Assembly: GCF_021729155.1 (NCBI RefSeq)
Contig: NZ_JAJQYA010000025.1
Location: 1-64,000 of the forward strand
Direction: 5' to 3'
DNA: 64,000 nucleotides
Source of the DNA: Membranihabitans marinus
Lineage (GTDB): Bacteria > Bacteroidota > Bacteroidia > Chitinophagales > Saprospiraceae
Position 1 is the stretch's first letter, and the number at the start of each line of letters is the position of its first letter. Shown here in pieces: positions 1-10,648 of the stretch. The notes beneath the pieces are model-generated. The model was not told the origin of the DNA. It did not search any database and saw only the letters and a list, made by a program, of their open reading frames with translations. Both the position numbers and the translations under genes were made by a program.

Positions 1-212
1 GTAGTCAATCTACCAATGACGAAGGCACCAAAGCCACTGGCTTTGGGTGGGTAAGCCGGATGAGAGAAGTCATGCCCCCTGCGGCATGACGACGCATCAT
101 TATTGGTAATAGTAAGTTAAATTATCGCTATCAAAAACATAATAATATGTCTCAATTTACAATATTTAAGCCACGACTGAGTATTCTAATCCATAAACCG
201 ATCTGATTTAAA
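1..212. repeat. Intergenic hairpins at window start
   Basis: No gene is visible here. Two short perfect inverted repeats are seen: CAAAGCC/GGCTTTG around 28-46 and GTCATGCC/GGCATGAC around 70-91. They resemble the GC-richer hairpins found at 18.2 kb and 43.3 kb and probably belong to the same class of intergenic palindromes. The function is unknown. Confidence 0.5.
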
Positions 213-253
213 TAAAAAAAAGGTCAGATTCCATTTCAGATTCTGACCTTTTA
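213..253 (-). terminator. Rho-independent terminator of groSL
   Basis: Read on the minus strand, an 11-bp stem (AAGGTCAGAAT-like arm pairing with its complement across a short loop) is followed by a run of T. It lies about 90-130 bp past the groL stop codon and nothing else on that strand is near, so it most likely ends the groS-groL transcript. Confidence 0.8.
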
Positions 254-340
254 TATATGTTGTGATTATTACGAAATACATTTTATTATGACGGAAAAGA
301 TTCCCGTTAATTATAAATGTATTCCGTATAAGAAGTCTGA

Positions 341-1999
<1,659 letters not shown>

Positions 2000-2044
2000 T
2001 TAAGATTTTACAAATTGTATTTAATACTTCTAAATGTTTGGATG

Positions 2045-2317
2045 TTAATCTTCTAAGATCACGAGAACATCATCTTCTCTCATGATTAGATAGTCAGATC
2101 CACCCCAAGAGATCTCCTGTCCAGCGTATTTGCCATACAGAACAATATCTCCTTCTTTAACAGTCATTAAATTACCATCCTTTCCAGGACCTACAGCCAC
2201 TATCTCACCACGTTGTGGTTTTTCTTTGGCAGTATCGGGAATTATGATTCCTCCTTTGGTTTTTTCATCAGCGGGAGCAGGTTTTACAACTACTCTGTCG
2301 TTGATTGGCTTCATCAT
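2045..2317 (-). CDS. groS: Co-chaperonin GroES (10 kDa)
   Basis: Heptameric lid of the GroEL chamber. The 90 residues begin [12 protein letters not shown], the classical GroES start, and contain the mobile loop region [15 protein letters not shown] (about residues 19-33) that contacts GroEL. Two Met codons in a row make the exact first residue uncertain by one. The gene is separated from secG upstream by a terminator, so it needs its own promoter. A GG-N10-GC sigma-54-like element lies about 50-70 bp upstream of the start; no CIRCE element was seen. Confidence 0.98.
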   Translation of the reverse strand: MMKPINDRVVVKPAPADEKTKGGIIIPDTAKEKPQRGEIVAVGPGKDGNLMTVKEGDIVLYGKYAGQEISWGGSDYLIMREDDVLVILED

Positions 2318-2367
2318 GTTAGCTATATTTTTTTTGTTAAAAAATAATTTAAATTCAATGATGGTTA

Positions 2368-2385
2368 TTGCACGTTTGATGCCAA
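2368..2385 (-). promoter_or_regulatory. Candidate sigma-54 promoter of groSL
   Basis: On the minus strand this reads TTGGCATCAAACGTGCAA. It keeps the invariant GG-N10-GC spacing and matches the -24/-12 consensus at 11 of 14 defined positions by eye. The predicted start of transcription is near 2358, about 40 nt before the groS ATG. No TAnnTTTG box was seen in the same gap. A 12-bp perfect palindrome (GACATATATGTC, 2390-2401) sits just upstream. Inference only; there is no experimental support. Confidence 0.45.
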
Positions 2386-2389
2386 TTGA

Positions 2390-2401
2390 GACATATATGT
2401 C
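2390..2401. promoter_or_regulatory. 12-bp palindrome upstream of groS
   Basis: GACATATATGTC is a perfect dyad located 4 bp upstream of the -24 element of the candidate sigma-54 promoter. It may be an operator or activator site, or it may be chance in AT-rich DNA. Confidence 0.35.
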
Positions 2402-2438
2402 ATTCTGTCAATAGAACGGAAATTTATGCAGGTATCAT

Positions 2439-2477
2439 CAAAAAAAAATGCCTTTACCCAGAGAGCAAAGACATTTT
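2439..2477 (-). terminator. Terminator after secG
   Basis: On the minus strand the arms AATGTCTTT and AAAGGCATT pair (one G-U), with a short loop, followed by nine T. It lies about 30 bp past the secG stop and separates the miaB-secG operon from groSL. Confidence 0.8.
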
Positions 2478-2504
2478 GACATTTATTTTCTATTATCGCC
2501 TTCC

Positions 2505-2771
2505 TTATTCCGAAAGCAATTGGATTCCGGTATCTCCTGTTGTATTACTGATGACAATCGTCGTAAGGATACATAGTACCACCAATACGATGGCCAATCC
2601 CCAAGTAGCCTTCTCTACCAAATTGGTACTCTTTGAAGCTCCAAACAATTGGTTGGCTCCTTGACCTCCTAATGTAGAATCAACTCCACCGCCTTTGGGG
2701 TTTTGTATCAAGATGACCAACATGAGTAGTACGCTTATGATGGCGATTAGTATTGTTAGTGCAGTTACCAT
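2505..2771 (-). CDS. secG: Preprotein translocase subunit SecG
   Basis: Small inner-membrane subunit of the SecYEG channel that helps export of unfolded proteins. The 88 residues show the family plan: a first membrane helix (residues 2-20), the conserved loop LIQNPKGGG and the following GGQGANQLFG segment, then a second membrane helix (about 57-76). It is the last gene of the miaB operon, 4 bp after the acidic protein gene, and is followed by a strong terminator. Confidence 0.96.
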   Translation of the reverse strand: MVTALTILIAIISVLLMLVILIQNPKGGGVDSTLGGQGANQLFGASKSTNLVEKATWGLAIVLVVLCILTTIVISNTTGDTGIQLLSE

Positions 2772-2775
2772 ATCT

Positions 2776-4701
2776 TTAACTTTTTTTGTCTGCTAATTCT
2801 TTTAATTTCGCTGCAAAGTAAATACTTTTTTCTGGATATTTCAAACTTAACTTTTCGTACATGGCTTGAGCACGGTCGATAAGTCCCTGCTTAACATATA
2901 ATTTGGCCAATGTTTCACTCACAACTTCATCGTTGACCTGTACACTTTCCGCTGCAAGTTTCTCCGCTTTAGACAATTTTTTTCTGCTAATCTTGGATTT
3001 TTTGACCTTTTTCTTTTTGACCTTCCACTCTTTGGCCGTTTCGGGATTTTCAGATAAAGTCGACAACCAGGTTTTAAAATCGACTACCATATCTTGGTTT
3101 GTTTTATCTATTTCTTTTCTTCTCTTTGCTGCAATTTTTTCAAATCTAGTTTTTTTCCTTTTTTCAGGATCCTCTGTATCCTCTGTATCTCCTGTATCTT
3201 CTGCATCCTCTGTATCGACCTTGGAATGAAGACTGATTACATTGTCGACCACTGGATTGATTTCAGATTCTTCGGCGTATCCATCTTCGATGTCATCTTC
3301 ACTACCATCGCTATCCTCATTATCCTCAATTTCTTCAAAATCTCTTGCGCCAATCATCAATGGATTTTCTAAATTTATGTCCTCCTCTGCCATTTTGGAT
3401 ACTTCGCTGTACTGGTCGTCCATTGATTCCGATGATTCATATTGACTCTCGGAGCTTACAGATTCGTCCTCCACAGTTACACTTTCTTCTGGATCGATGT
3501 GGTAGTCAAATCCCTCTATGTCATCGGATATTGCGTATTCCCCTGCATATTCGCTGGTGTCTATACTTTCTTTTTCAACCCCATTTCTGTCCTCATTGCT
3601 ATATAGGTCTGGTTCCGTATCCATATTCCCTTCCTCCGTTAATTCGTTATTCGCTTTAGCCATATATTCAATTCTCAAATCAGGGGCAGTGATTTCATCG
3701 CCTTCATTTTCAAATTTTTCCATGTCGTCGGTTTTTTCTATCCCCATATCCTCTATTATATTCCCTGTCAATTCAATGGTGCCAGGTATTAAATGCGCTA
3801 AATCATCGATATAAACGGCTTCATCGCTCTCTTCAATGTCAGTCTCATTACGGTCAAATACTGACAATGAAGCAGATTCATCCACGACTGTTGTGTCAGC
3901 GGGAACTTCGCTATCGTCGTCGGTTTTGTCCTCAGTCTCGTCTTCAAAACCTGTCCATGTCTCAACTTCGGAAGCCATTATTTCAGGATCAGAAGATTCG
4001 GGAAAACCATCTTGATCTTCCATCCCCAAATAATTATTAATGTCTTCTTCCGGATAATGATCAAAATCTTCGCTATTGATCTCATTACTATCTATTGTCG
4101 AGTCATCGGTATGGTCTATATTATAATAAGGGGATTCTTCTTCTTCCATTTCTGATGTATTCCCCTCAGTATCTACATTCCCCGCAGTATCCACATTTTC
4201 CCCAGTATCCAATTTATCTTCCCCAACCTCGGACATATGATCGTCGACAAAGATGGTCTTATCGGACTCGGTTTCCATTTTATCGGCAATGAATTCTTCA
4301 GTGTCATCAATATCTGTGGAGGAGTGATCTGCCGTTTCATTTACCTCTTCGATTCTTTCCACCAGGTTGTCGTCTACGCTGACTTCAGTGACATCAGACA
4401 TGGATTCTAAATCGAGGGATATGGTTTTGGCATCAGATTCCATAGAGGATTCAGGCTTTGATGGAAAGCTTTCTATAATGGCCAAATATCTATTGAGAAT
4501 GTTTTTATCATTGGTAGTGCTGATCAAGTGGTGAATCAATTCTTGATCGATATTGCCATAGGTATATTTCTGTTTTAATGCAGCCAGTAACTTTATTTCC
4601 GACCATGCAGGACGATCTTCCATGTAGAGCAATAGGTCTTCATAGTCTATCTCTTTTATGCGATCTGGTCGTTCCAAATAATAATAATAAGGTTGAATCA
4701 T
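2776..4701 (-). CDS. Very acidic protein of unknown function with C-terminal TPR-like repeat
   Basis: I do not recognise a named family. The 641-residue product has three parts: a compact N-terminal region (about 1-80, YYLERPDRIKEIDYEDLL...), a long low-complexity middle of about 430 residues dominated by Glu, Asp, Ser and Thr, with short internal repeats such as EDTGDTEDTED and NVDTAGNVDTEGN, and a basic Lys-rich patch followed by a final segment (about 585-635) that looks like one tetratricopeptide repeat (KLYVKQGLIDRAQAMYEKL). There is no signal peptide or membrane helix, so it is probably cytosolic. It lies between the LptE-family gene (2 bp gap) and secG (4 bp gap), so it is co-transcribed with envelope-related genes. 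A role in envelope assembly or secretion is only a guess from position. Confidence 0.85.
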   Translation of the reverse strand: MIQPYYYYLERPDRIKEIDYEDLLLYMEDRPAWSEIKLLAALKQKYTYGNIDQELIHHLISTTNDKNILNRYLAIIESFPSKPESSMESDAKTISLDLESMSDVTEVSVDDNLVERIEEVNETADHSSTDIDDTEEFIADKMETESDKTIFVDDHMSEVGEDKLDTGENVDTAGNVDTEGNTSEMEEEESPYYNIDHTDDSTIDSNEINSEDFDHYPEEDINNYLGMEDQDGFPESSDPEIMASEVETWTGFEDETEDKTDDDSEVPADTTVVDESASLSVFDRNETDIEESDEAVYIDDLAHLIPGTIELTGNIIEDMGIEKTDDMEKFENEGDEITAPDLRIEYMAKANNELTEEGNMDTEPDLYSNEDRNGVEKESIDTSEYAGEYAISDDIEGFDYHIDPEESVTVEDESVSSESQYESSESMDDQYSEVSKMAEEDINLENPLMIGARDFEEIEDNEDSDGSEDDIEDGYAEESEINPVVDNVISLHSKVDTEDAEDTGDTEDTEDPEKRKKTRFEKIAAKRRKEIDKTNQDMVVDFKTWLSTLSENPETAKEWKVKKKKVKKSKISRKKLSKAEKLAAESVQVNDEVVSETLAKLYVKQGLIDRAQAMYEKLSLKYPEKSIYFAAKLKELADKKS

Positions 4702-4703
4702 AG

Positions 4704-5297
4704 CTACCAGTTAGAAAAAGTTTGATTAAAAATATCCTCGCCAATTTGTTCAAAAATTTGATCTACTAACCCATCTTGAACATCTAAAAAGTTTTCACTT
4801 CTGTCAAAATTTCTAAAATCGGAAAAAGTTTTTTCCCAATCGTTTTCTTCGTCTCGATGATCCTTATAATTGACTTTAATGGAAATATCCAGTCGACTAA
4901 AAGCCGTAGTTTCATCGGGCTGGGGCGCTACGGATACAATGGCAAATCGATTGATTTCACCAGAAAACTCAATATCGGGATTTTCTTCGGAAAATGCCAA
5001 TCTCGACTCGCGTAATATTTGTTGTTTCAATTGATCGGCAAACTGAACCCCCAATTCTCGAGGAGCTTTTAGGGCGCGATTGCTAATTTTGAAATCGGGA
5101 ATATAAAATGTATTTACTTCTTGGGGGATACTGACACCCTTGAAAGAATAACAACTGATGAGACAACTATTGAAGACGAAGACCATCATCACAGCAATGA
5201 AAGGTAGTGATCTCAATAATTTATTGAGATTTATATTCCCCACAGTATTCGGACGAATAGTCGTCTTGTTTTGGTCTTTGCTTTTATTCCAATTCAT
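4704..5297 (-). CDS. lptE: LptE-family lipoprotein
   Basis: Likely the outer-membrane lipoprotein that partners LptD in lipopolysaccharide insertion, as annotated in many Bacteroidota next to secG and miaB. I chose the Met at 5297 (MNWNKSKDQ) rather than the longer frame from 5354, because it places the hydrophobic segment SLPFIAVMMVFVFNSC near the N-terminus. Two Cys could be the lipid anchor (NSC or LISC); LISC followed by YSFKGVSIP is the better lipobox. The chosen start overlaps the end of the upstream sigma-54 activator gene by 14 bp, which indicates coupling. The rest (about 160 residues) has the alternating pattern of the family. The assignment is at family level only. Confidence 0.8.
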   Translation of the reverse strand: MNWNKSKDQNKTTIRPNTVGNINLNKLLRSLPFIAVMMVFVFNSCLISCYSFKGVSIPQEVNTFYIPDFKISNRALKAPRELGVQFADQLKQQILRESRLAFSEENPDIEFSGEINRFAIVSVAPQPDETTAFSRLDISIKVNYKDHRDEENDWEKTFSDFRNFDRSENFLDVQDGLVDQIFEQIGEDIFNQTFSNW

Positions 5298-6558
5298 ATT
5301 GTTTGATTTTACGATACAAGGTTCGCTCCGAAATACCGAGTTCTTCTGAAGCATCCTTGCGTTTGCCTTGGTGCTTCTTTAAGGCCTTGCGAATCAATTC
5401 TTTCTCCATATGTTCCAACGATAAATTTTCTTCTACAGTTTCTGCAGAATCAAAATAATCGTGATCTTCTTTATGTATGATTATCGGATTTTTGGATTCC
5501 CGAGGCGGATATATATCGGCCACTTTGTGTTCGTGTTTCGAAGACAGGGTTTCCCATTGTTCGGTTTTATTTTCATTATGGCCGGCAGGTAATTGCAATA
5601 TTTTATTTCCTTCGGGAATGTCTAATTTATTTTCCTTGATCAATCCAAATACCAATGATTTCAATTCATTGAGGTCGGATTTCATGTCAAACAACAACTT
5701 GTAAAGGATTTCTCTTTCTTGAAATTGATCTCCACCCGATTTTTGAGTAGTTGTCGCCGGAAGAAAACGTTCGTTGAGTTGAGGTAATACCTTCAATAGA
5801 TCTTCACCATCAACCGTGCGTCGTTCAGACATGATGGATAATTGTTCGGCAATATTTTTGAGTTCTCGAATATTGCCCGGCCATTGATATCTCATCAACA
5901 GAGTTCGAGCTTCTGGAGTCAAGGATATCGGGTCTATTCTATACTTCTCGGCAATGTCGAGACTAAATTTTCTAAACAGCATCCAAGTGTCGTCCTTGCG
6001 TTCTCTCAAGGCAGGTACCTTGATGGGCACAGTATTGAGACGATAGTAGAGATCTCTCCTAAATTTTCCAGATTCTACATTGGTCAATAAGTCTACATTG
6101 GTGGCGGCAATGACCCTGACATCGGTGTGTAGTACTTTTGAAGATCCCACCCTTAAAAATTCACCAGATTCCAACACTCTAAGCAAATAGGATTGTGTGT
6201 CAGATGGCATCTCTCCAATTTCATCCAGAAAGATTGTCCCCCCATTGACGGTCTCAAAATACCCCTTTCTATCCGCTGTGGCTCCAGTAAATGAGCCCTT
6301 ATCATGACCAAATAATTCAGAATTAATTGTTCCTTCGGGAATGGCCCCGCAGTTGATGGCTATGAAAGGATTGTGTTTTCTGGGACTTTGTTGATGAATG
6401 ATTTTGGATATTACTTCCTTTCCCACACCACTTTCTCCAGTGATGAGTACAGTGAGGTCGGTGTTGGCTACACGCATAGCTTTTTCGAGGGCATCGTTTA
6501 ATCCCTCGGAATTGCCTATAATACCGTACCTACTTTTTATACCTTGTAATGTGCTCAT
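5284..6558 (-). CDS. Sigma-54 dependent transcriptional activator without receiver domain
   Basis: An enhancer-binding AAA+ protein that opens promoters with RNA polymerase-sigma-54. The 424 residues begin directly with the AAA+ domain: Walker A GESGVGKE (41-48), the sigma-54 contact loop GSFTGA (88-93) in place of the usual GAFTGA, and Walker B TIFLDEIGEM (about 107-116). A linker of about 130 residues leads to a Fis-type helix-turn-helix at the end (RKDASEELGISERTLYRKI, about 400-418). There is no receiver, GAF or PAS domain, so its input is unknown. It sits 2 bp after miaB and overlaps the LptE-family gene. Targets are unknown; the candidate sigma-54 promoter of groS is 3 kb away. Confidence 0.93.
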   Translation of the reverse strand: MSTLQGIKSRYGIIGNSEGLNDALEKAMRVANTDLTVLITGESGVGKEVISKIIHQQSPRKHNPFIAINCGAIPEGTINSELFGHDKGSFTGATADRKGYFETVNGGTIFLDEIGEMPSDTQSYLLRVLESGEFLRVGSSKVLHTDVRVIAATNVDLLTNVESGKFRRDLYYRLNTVPIKVPALRERKDDTWMLFRKFSLDIAEKYRIDPISLTPEARTLLMRYQWPGNIRELKNIAEQLSIMSERRTVDGEDLLKVLPQLNERFLPATTTQKSGGDQFQEREILYKLLFDMKSDLNELKSLVFGLIKENKLDIPEGNKILQLPAGHNENKTEQWETLSSKHEHKVADIYPPRESKNPIIIHKEDHDYFDSAETVEENLSLEHMEKELIRKALKKHQGKRKDASEELGISERTLYRKIKQYELE

Positions 6559-6560
6559 AC

Positions 6561-7988
6561 TTATGATACTATCTTTCCTATGAGGGTAGCACTTGTGGCT
6601 TCTTCTACGAAGACATTGACATAGTCCCCGACTTCAATTCCTTCCATTTTGGGAAAAACTATCATTGTGTTTTGAGAATTTCTTCCTTTGTAATCATCAG
6701 CCGATTTTTTGGAAATGCCTTCAATCAATACTCGATAGGTCTTGCCTATATCTTGTTGATTTCGATCGTATGAAATACTGTGTTGTTTGTCAATGATTTC
6801 GCTGAGCCTTCTTTTCTTGGCCTCAAGAGGGATGTCATCAGCATACTTTTTGGCGGCTAATGTTCCCGGTCTTTCTGAGTAATAAAACATATAGGATAAG
6901 CAGTATTGTGCATAATCCATCATGGTCAAGGTATCTTGATGCTCTTCCTCGGTCTCTGAGCAAAATCCTGTGATCATATCAGAACTGATGGCACAATCCG
7001 GAATTATCTCATAGATGCGATCAATCTTATTTTGATACCATTCTCTGTCATATGTTCGATTCATCAATTCCAATATTCGACTGTTGCCCGATTGCAACGG
7101 AAGGTGGATATAGTTGCATATGTTTTCGTAATCCCTAATGGCATATAATACTTCATCAGTGATGTCCTTAGGGTGAGACGTACTAAATCGGACCCGTAAA
7201 TCGGGATGAATGTCGGCTACCATGGTCATCAATTTGGCAAAGGAAACTTCGAATTCTTTATCCGGACTTTCCCATCGGTAACTGTCTACATTTTGTCCCA
7301 ATAAAGTAACTTCCTTGTATCCGTTTTCAAACAAGTCCCTCGCTTCAGCCACGACGCTGAAAGGATCTCTACTGCGCTCTCGTCCTCTAGTATAGGGCAC
7401 TACACAGAATGAACACATATTGTTGCAGCCCCTCATGATGGAGATCAATGCAGTGACTCCGTTGGAATTCAGTCGAATTGGTGCGATGTCGGCATAGGTT
7501 TCCTCTCTCGATAAAAACACATTGACTCCCTTGTCCCCATCGTCGGCTTGAGCTATTAATGCGGGTAGATCCCTGTAAGCATCTGGTCCGACAACCATAT
7601 CTACCAATCGCTCTTCTTCCAAGAATTTGGCTTTTAAACGCTCTGCCATACAACCCAATACTCCGACTAAAGTGCCTGGGCGTTGGCGTTTGTGTTTATC
7701 AAATATTCTCAGTCTTTTGCGAACCGTATCCTCCGCTTTTTCGCGAATAGAACAGGTGTTGATCAAAAGTAAATCTGCTTCTGATATTTCTTTTGTCGGC
7801 CCGTATCCTTGGCCTTGTAATATAGAGGCGACTATTTCGCTGTCGCTAAAATTCATTTGACAGCCATAACTCTCAATATAAAATGATTTCTTAAAATTCT
7901 TGTCTGTTCCTATTTCTGGAAAGACCTCACCCTGTCTATCATCCGATAACATTACTCTGGAATTCAATTCTTTTACTTGTTCAGTCAT
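6561..7988 (-). CDS. miaB: tRNA-2-methylthio-N6-dimethylallyladenosine synthase MiaB
   Basis: Radical-SAM methylthiotransferase that converts i6A37 to ms2i6A37 in tRNAs reading U-starting codons. The 475 residues have the three family domains: an N-terminal UPF0004 domain with the three cluster-binding Cys ([29 protein letters not shown]), the radical-SAM centre with CNNMCSFC followed by [11 protein letters not shown], and a C-terminal TRAM domain (roughly the last 65 residues). The N-terminus has about 30 extra residues before the first domain, common in Bacteroidota. It is the first gene of a five-gene operon; a TATCTTTG box lies about 50 bp upstream. Confidence 0.97.
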   Translation of the reverse strand: MTEQVKELNSRVMLSDDRQGEVFPEIGTDKNFKKSFYIESYGCQMNFSDSEIVASILQGQGYGPTKEISEADLLLINTCSIREKAEDTVRKRLRIFDKHKRQRPGTLVGVLGCMAERLKAKFLEEERLVDMVVGPDAYRDLPALIAQADDGDKGVNVFLSREETYADIAPIRLNSNGVTALISIMRGCNNMCSFCVVPYTRGRERSRDPFSVVAEARDLFENGYKEVTLLGQNVDSYRWESPDKEFEVSFAKLMTMVADIHPDLRVRFSTSHPKDITDEVLYAIRDYENICNYIHLPLQSGNSRILELMNRTYDREWYQNKIDRIYEIIPDCAISSDMITGFCSETEEEHQDTLTMMDYAQYCLSYMFYYSERPGTLAAKKYADDIPLEAKKRRLSEIIDKQHSISYDRNQQDIGKTYRVLIEGISKKSADDYKGRNSQNTMIVFPKMEGIEVGDYVNVFVEEATSATLIGKIVS

Positions 7989-8037
7989 ATGAAATGTATA
8001 CTTTTACAGTCCTAACAATGGTTGTGTTTTGGCCGTA

Positions 8038-8045
8038 CAAAGATA
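8038..8045 (-). promoter_or_regulatory. Candidate -7 box of miaB operon (TATCTTTG)
   Basis: TATCTTTG on the minus strand fits the Bacteroidota -7 consensus TAnnTTTG and lies 50 bp before the miaB ATG in the divergent miaB/aroE gap. No convincing TTTG -33 box was found at the right distance. Confidence 0.45.
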
Positions 8046-8212
8046 AAATATATTTGTGACATTTTGTCAGATGTAGCCAAAATAAGGATATATCCAAGGG
8101 TTATTTCTACCCTGGGCTAATTCTTATAACAATGATTAAAATTATTTTTTTCAACAAAAAACGGTATTGACGATTTTGTGCAATGTTGATTATAGTTAAT
8201 TATAAATAGATT

Positions 8213-8953
8213 ATGAAAAATTTAGTTCTTTTAGGCAAAAAGTTGGGACATACTTTTTCACCTAGTTATTTCCAGAATAAATTTGAGACAGAAGGTATTC
8301 AAGGTTTTGATTATTCCACATTGGAGTTAGATGATATTAAAAAATTACCTCAGGCCTTAGCTGACAATCCCAGTATAATAGGATTTAATGTCACTATCCC
8401 CTATAAACAAGCGGTGATTCCATTTTTAGATGAATTGGATGTAACCTCAGAAGCTATTGGCGCTGTCAATACCGTTCAGCGATTCGATGGCAAATTAAAA
8501 GGTTACAACACCGACGTCATTGGGTTCGAGCAAACCCTGATGGCGTGGAAACCAACCTGTGTCCAATCCAAAGCCTTGGTACTGGGCACAGGGGGCGCGA
8601 GTAAAGCGGTGAAGTACGTGCTAGAAAAACACCAAATTCCCTATTACATGGTCAGTAGTAGCGGGCAAGCTGGAGCTCTATCCTATGAAGAATTGACAGC
8701 TGAAGTATTGCGAGATCATCTGTTAATCGTCAATACTACGCCCTTGGGTATGTACCCCAAAGTGGAAACAGCACCTAATTTGAATTATGACTTGTTGACC
8801 GAGGACCACTGTCTCTACGATTTGGTATACAATCCAGCAGAGACTACATTTATGATTAAAGGCAGAGAACAAGGTGCTTCTGTCAAGAATGGATACGACA
8901 TGTTGGTCGCCCAAGCCGAGGCCTCATGGCAAATATGGAATGAAGTTTTGTAA
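8213..8953 (+). CDS. aroE: Shikimate dehydrogenase
   Basis: NADPH-dependent reduction of 3-dehydroshikimate to shikimate in the chorismate pathway. The 246 residues are shorter than the E. coli enzyme (272) but typical for Bacteroidota. Visible are the substrate motif GHTFSPSYF (about 12-20), the catalytic Lys in NVTIPYKQAV (about 62-71), NTDVIGF (about 99-105) and the nucleotide-binding loop VLGTGGASKAV (about 122-132). A 67-bp gap separates it from the following aminotransferase gene on the same strand. Confidence 0.95.
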   Translation: MKNLVLLGKKLGHTFSPSYFQNKFETEGIQGFDYSTLELDDIKKLPQALADNPSIIGFNVTIPYKQAVIPFLDELDVTSEAIGAVNTVQRFDGKLKGYNTDVIGFEQTLMAWKPTCVQSKALVLGTGGASKAVKYVLEKHQIPYYMVSSSGQAGALSYEELTAEVLRDHLLIVNTTPLGMYPKVETAPNLNYDLLTEDHCLYDLVYNPAETTFMIKGREQGASVKNGYDMLVAQAEASWQIWNEVL

Positions 8954-9020
8954 AACACTTTTCAATTAAAAGCATTGTACAATTAGTGTTTTATAGAATG
9001 AAATTTTAAAATTAGTTAAA

Positions 9021-10190
9021 ATGAAATTGCAAATTTCTACTGAAAATTTTCCAATAAATAAGAATTACAGATACCTAGCTCATTGTGGTATTTCTCCCCT
9101 CTATGCCCCAGCGAAAGACAGAATGGTGGAATTGATGGAAACTCATAGCCAATTTGGGGACCGACTATTTATCGATCATTATACCCAAGAGCTCGACCTG
9201 TTTAAGGAATTGTTCTCCAATTTTATCGGTGCTCCATCCGATACCGTGGCTGCTGTTCGCAATACTACTGAAGCCATGTCTATAATTGCCAATGGTTTCC
9301 CTTTTGAACCGGGTGATGAAATCATTACTTATGAACACGAATATCCAGCCAATTTCTATCCGTGGAAAAGACTGGAACAAGATGGTGTGGTGGTCAAGCA
9401 AGTGAAGAATGTTCAGAATTTTTCCTCAATACCTGATACCATGCCAGGCAGTTGGTCGTGGGATGAGGTGGAGTCTCTGGTGGGGAAAAAAACCAAATTT
9501 ATTTGTTTAAGCCATGTACAATTTGTCAGTGGCTACAGAGCGGACTTGATGAAGTTGGGAGAATTTTGCAAGGAAAGAAATATCTTTCTTGTGGTTGATG
9601 CCGCTCAAAGTTTAGGTGCCCTGCCCTTAGATGTAGAAAAGTACAACATCTCTGCTATGGCGGGATCGGGGTGGAAATGGATGATGGGACCAGTGGGATC
9701 AGCCTTTTTCTATATCAGTAAAAAACTAATGCAATACGTTGAACCCAGTGTTGTAGGCGCTGAATCGATGAGACAATCCTTTGATTATTTGGACCATAGT
9801 TGGAGCCTCCAACCCACGGCCAAAAAATTTGAATACTCCACATCTTCAATTTATTCAATTGCAGGGCTCAATGTGATTTTAAAAGATATTTATTCGAAAT
9901 TGGACATGAATGATGTCGCCAAACACAATGAAGAACTACAGAAAATCTTTTTAGATCAACTTAATCATAGAGATTTTAAGCCTTTGATTTGGCCGAATAG
10001 GGATTTTTCTTCTATATTGTCGATCTATCACCCCAAACCCGAAGCAGTTGTAGAAGAATTGCGCCAAAAGAATATTATGATTACCACAAGAGGGGGATAC
10101 ATTAGAATAGCACCCCATTTATATAATACTGTAGAAGATATGGAAGCATTGGCCGAGGCCATCAATCAATATAGTGCAACAGTATATTAA
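9021..10190 (+). CDS. Class V aminotransferase (PLP-dependent)
   Basis: A fold-type I PLP enzyme of the cysteine desulfurase/isopenicillin N epimerase branch. In the 389 residues, the PLP ring contact region is VVDAAQSLG (about 193-201) and the Schiff-base Lys is probably the one in GSGWKWMMGP (about 215-224). The segment FVSGYRADL is usual in this branch. No signal peptide is present, so it is cytosolic. The substrate cannot be told from sequence; desulfurase function is not supported because the typical mobile Cys loop is not evident. It may share a transcript with aroE and the lipoprotein gene that follows. Confidence 0.9.
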   Translation: MKLQISTENFPINKNYRYLAHCGISPLYAPAKDRMVELMETHSQFGDRLFIDHYTQELDLFKELFSNFIGAPSDTVAAVRNTTEAMSIIANGFPFEPGDEIITYEHEYPANFYPWKRLEQDGVVVKQVKNVQNFSSIPDTMPGSWSWDEVESLVGKKTKFICLSHVQFVSGYRADLMKLGEFCKERNIFLVVDAAQSLGALPLDVEKYNISAMAGSGWKWMMGPVGSAFFYISKKLMQYVEPSVVGAESMRQSFDYLDHSWSLQPTAKKFEYSTSSIYSIAGLNVILKDIYSKLDMNDVAKHNEELQKIFLDQLNHRDFKPLIWPNRDFSSILSIYHPKPEAVVEELRQKNIMITTRGGYIRIAPHLYNTVEDMEALAEAINQYSATVY

Positions 10191-10204
10191 TTTTAAACAG
10201 GCCA

Positions 10205-10648
10205 ATGATTAGAAAGTCAATGTTGAAATATATTAAGGTATCCCTCTGGGGATTAATTTTTCCTTGGATTATGGTGACTTCATGTGCGCCCCAGCCATTT
10301 CTGTTGAGCGATCATCAACAGTTTTTGGTTTTTGGTGATGGAGGAGGATTTACTGGACAAATTCGCCAGTATTATATGCTGCCTAGTGGACAAGTGTATT
10401 ATTCCAACAATATTCATCAGCCACCAGAATATATTAAGAAAGTCTCAAAGGATGTTTTTGCTCAAATAGTATCCAATATCCATGCGTTGAATATGATTAA
10501 CCATCAGGTAGCTCAACCGGGAAATGTGTTTAAATTGATAGAGTATCATACCGCCCAAGCCACTTATAAATGGTTGTGGCAGAGTAAGGAAGATGCGCCC
10601 AATGCGCAGTTGATTTATAATAATTTTAAGCAATTAATCAATGAATAA
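10205..10648 (+). CDS. Lipoprotein of unknown function
   Basis: The 147-residue product starts with a basic stretch and a hydrophobic segment ending in VTSC, a plausible lipobox, followed by APQPFLLSD. The mature part (about 120 residues) is soluble, with an FGDGGGFTGQ glycine-rich turn near its start. No family was recognised. The gene begins 14 bp after the aminotransferase and its last 8 bp overlap the start of the M4 peptidase gene, so the three are probably co-transcribed. A second Met (10220) could be the true start. Confidence 0.8.
   Translation: MIRKSMLKYIKVSLWGLIFPWIMVTSCAPQPFLLSDHQQFLVFGDGGGFTGQIRQYYMLPSGQVYYSNNIHQPPEYIKKVSKDVFAQIVSNIHALNMINHQVAQPGNVFKLIEYHTAQATYKWLWQSKEDAPNAQLIYNNFKQLINE

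Noticed and set aside
2318-2390. CIRCE operator before groS
   Set aside because: No TTAGCACTC-N9-GAGTGCTAA-like inverted repeat is present.
9021-10190. Cysteine desulfurase (iscS/sufS) assignment
   Set aside because: The PLP region fits class V aminotransferases in general, but the desulfurase active-site Cys loop and suf/isc neighbours are missing.
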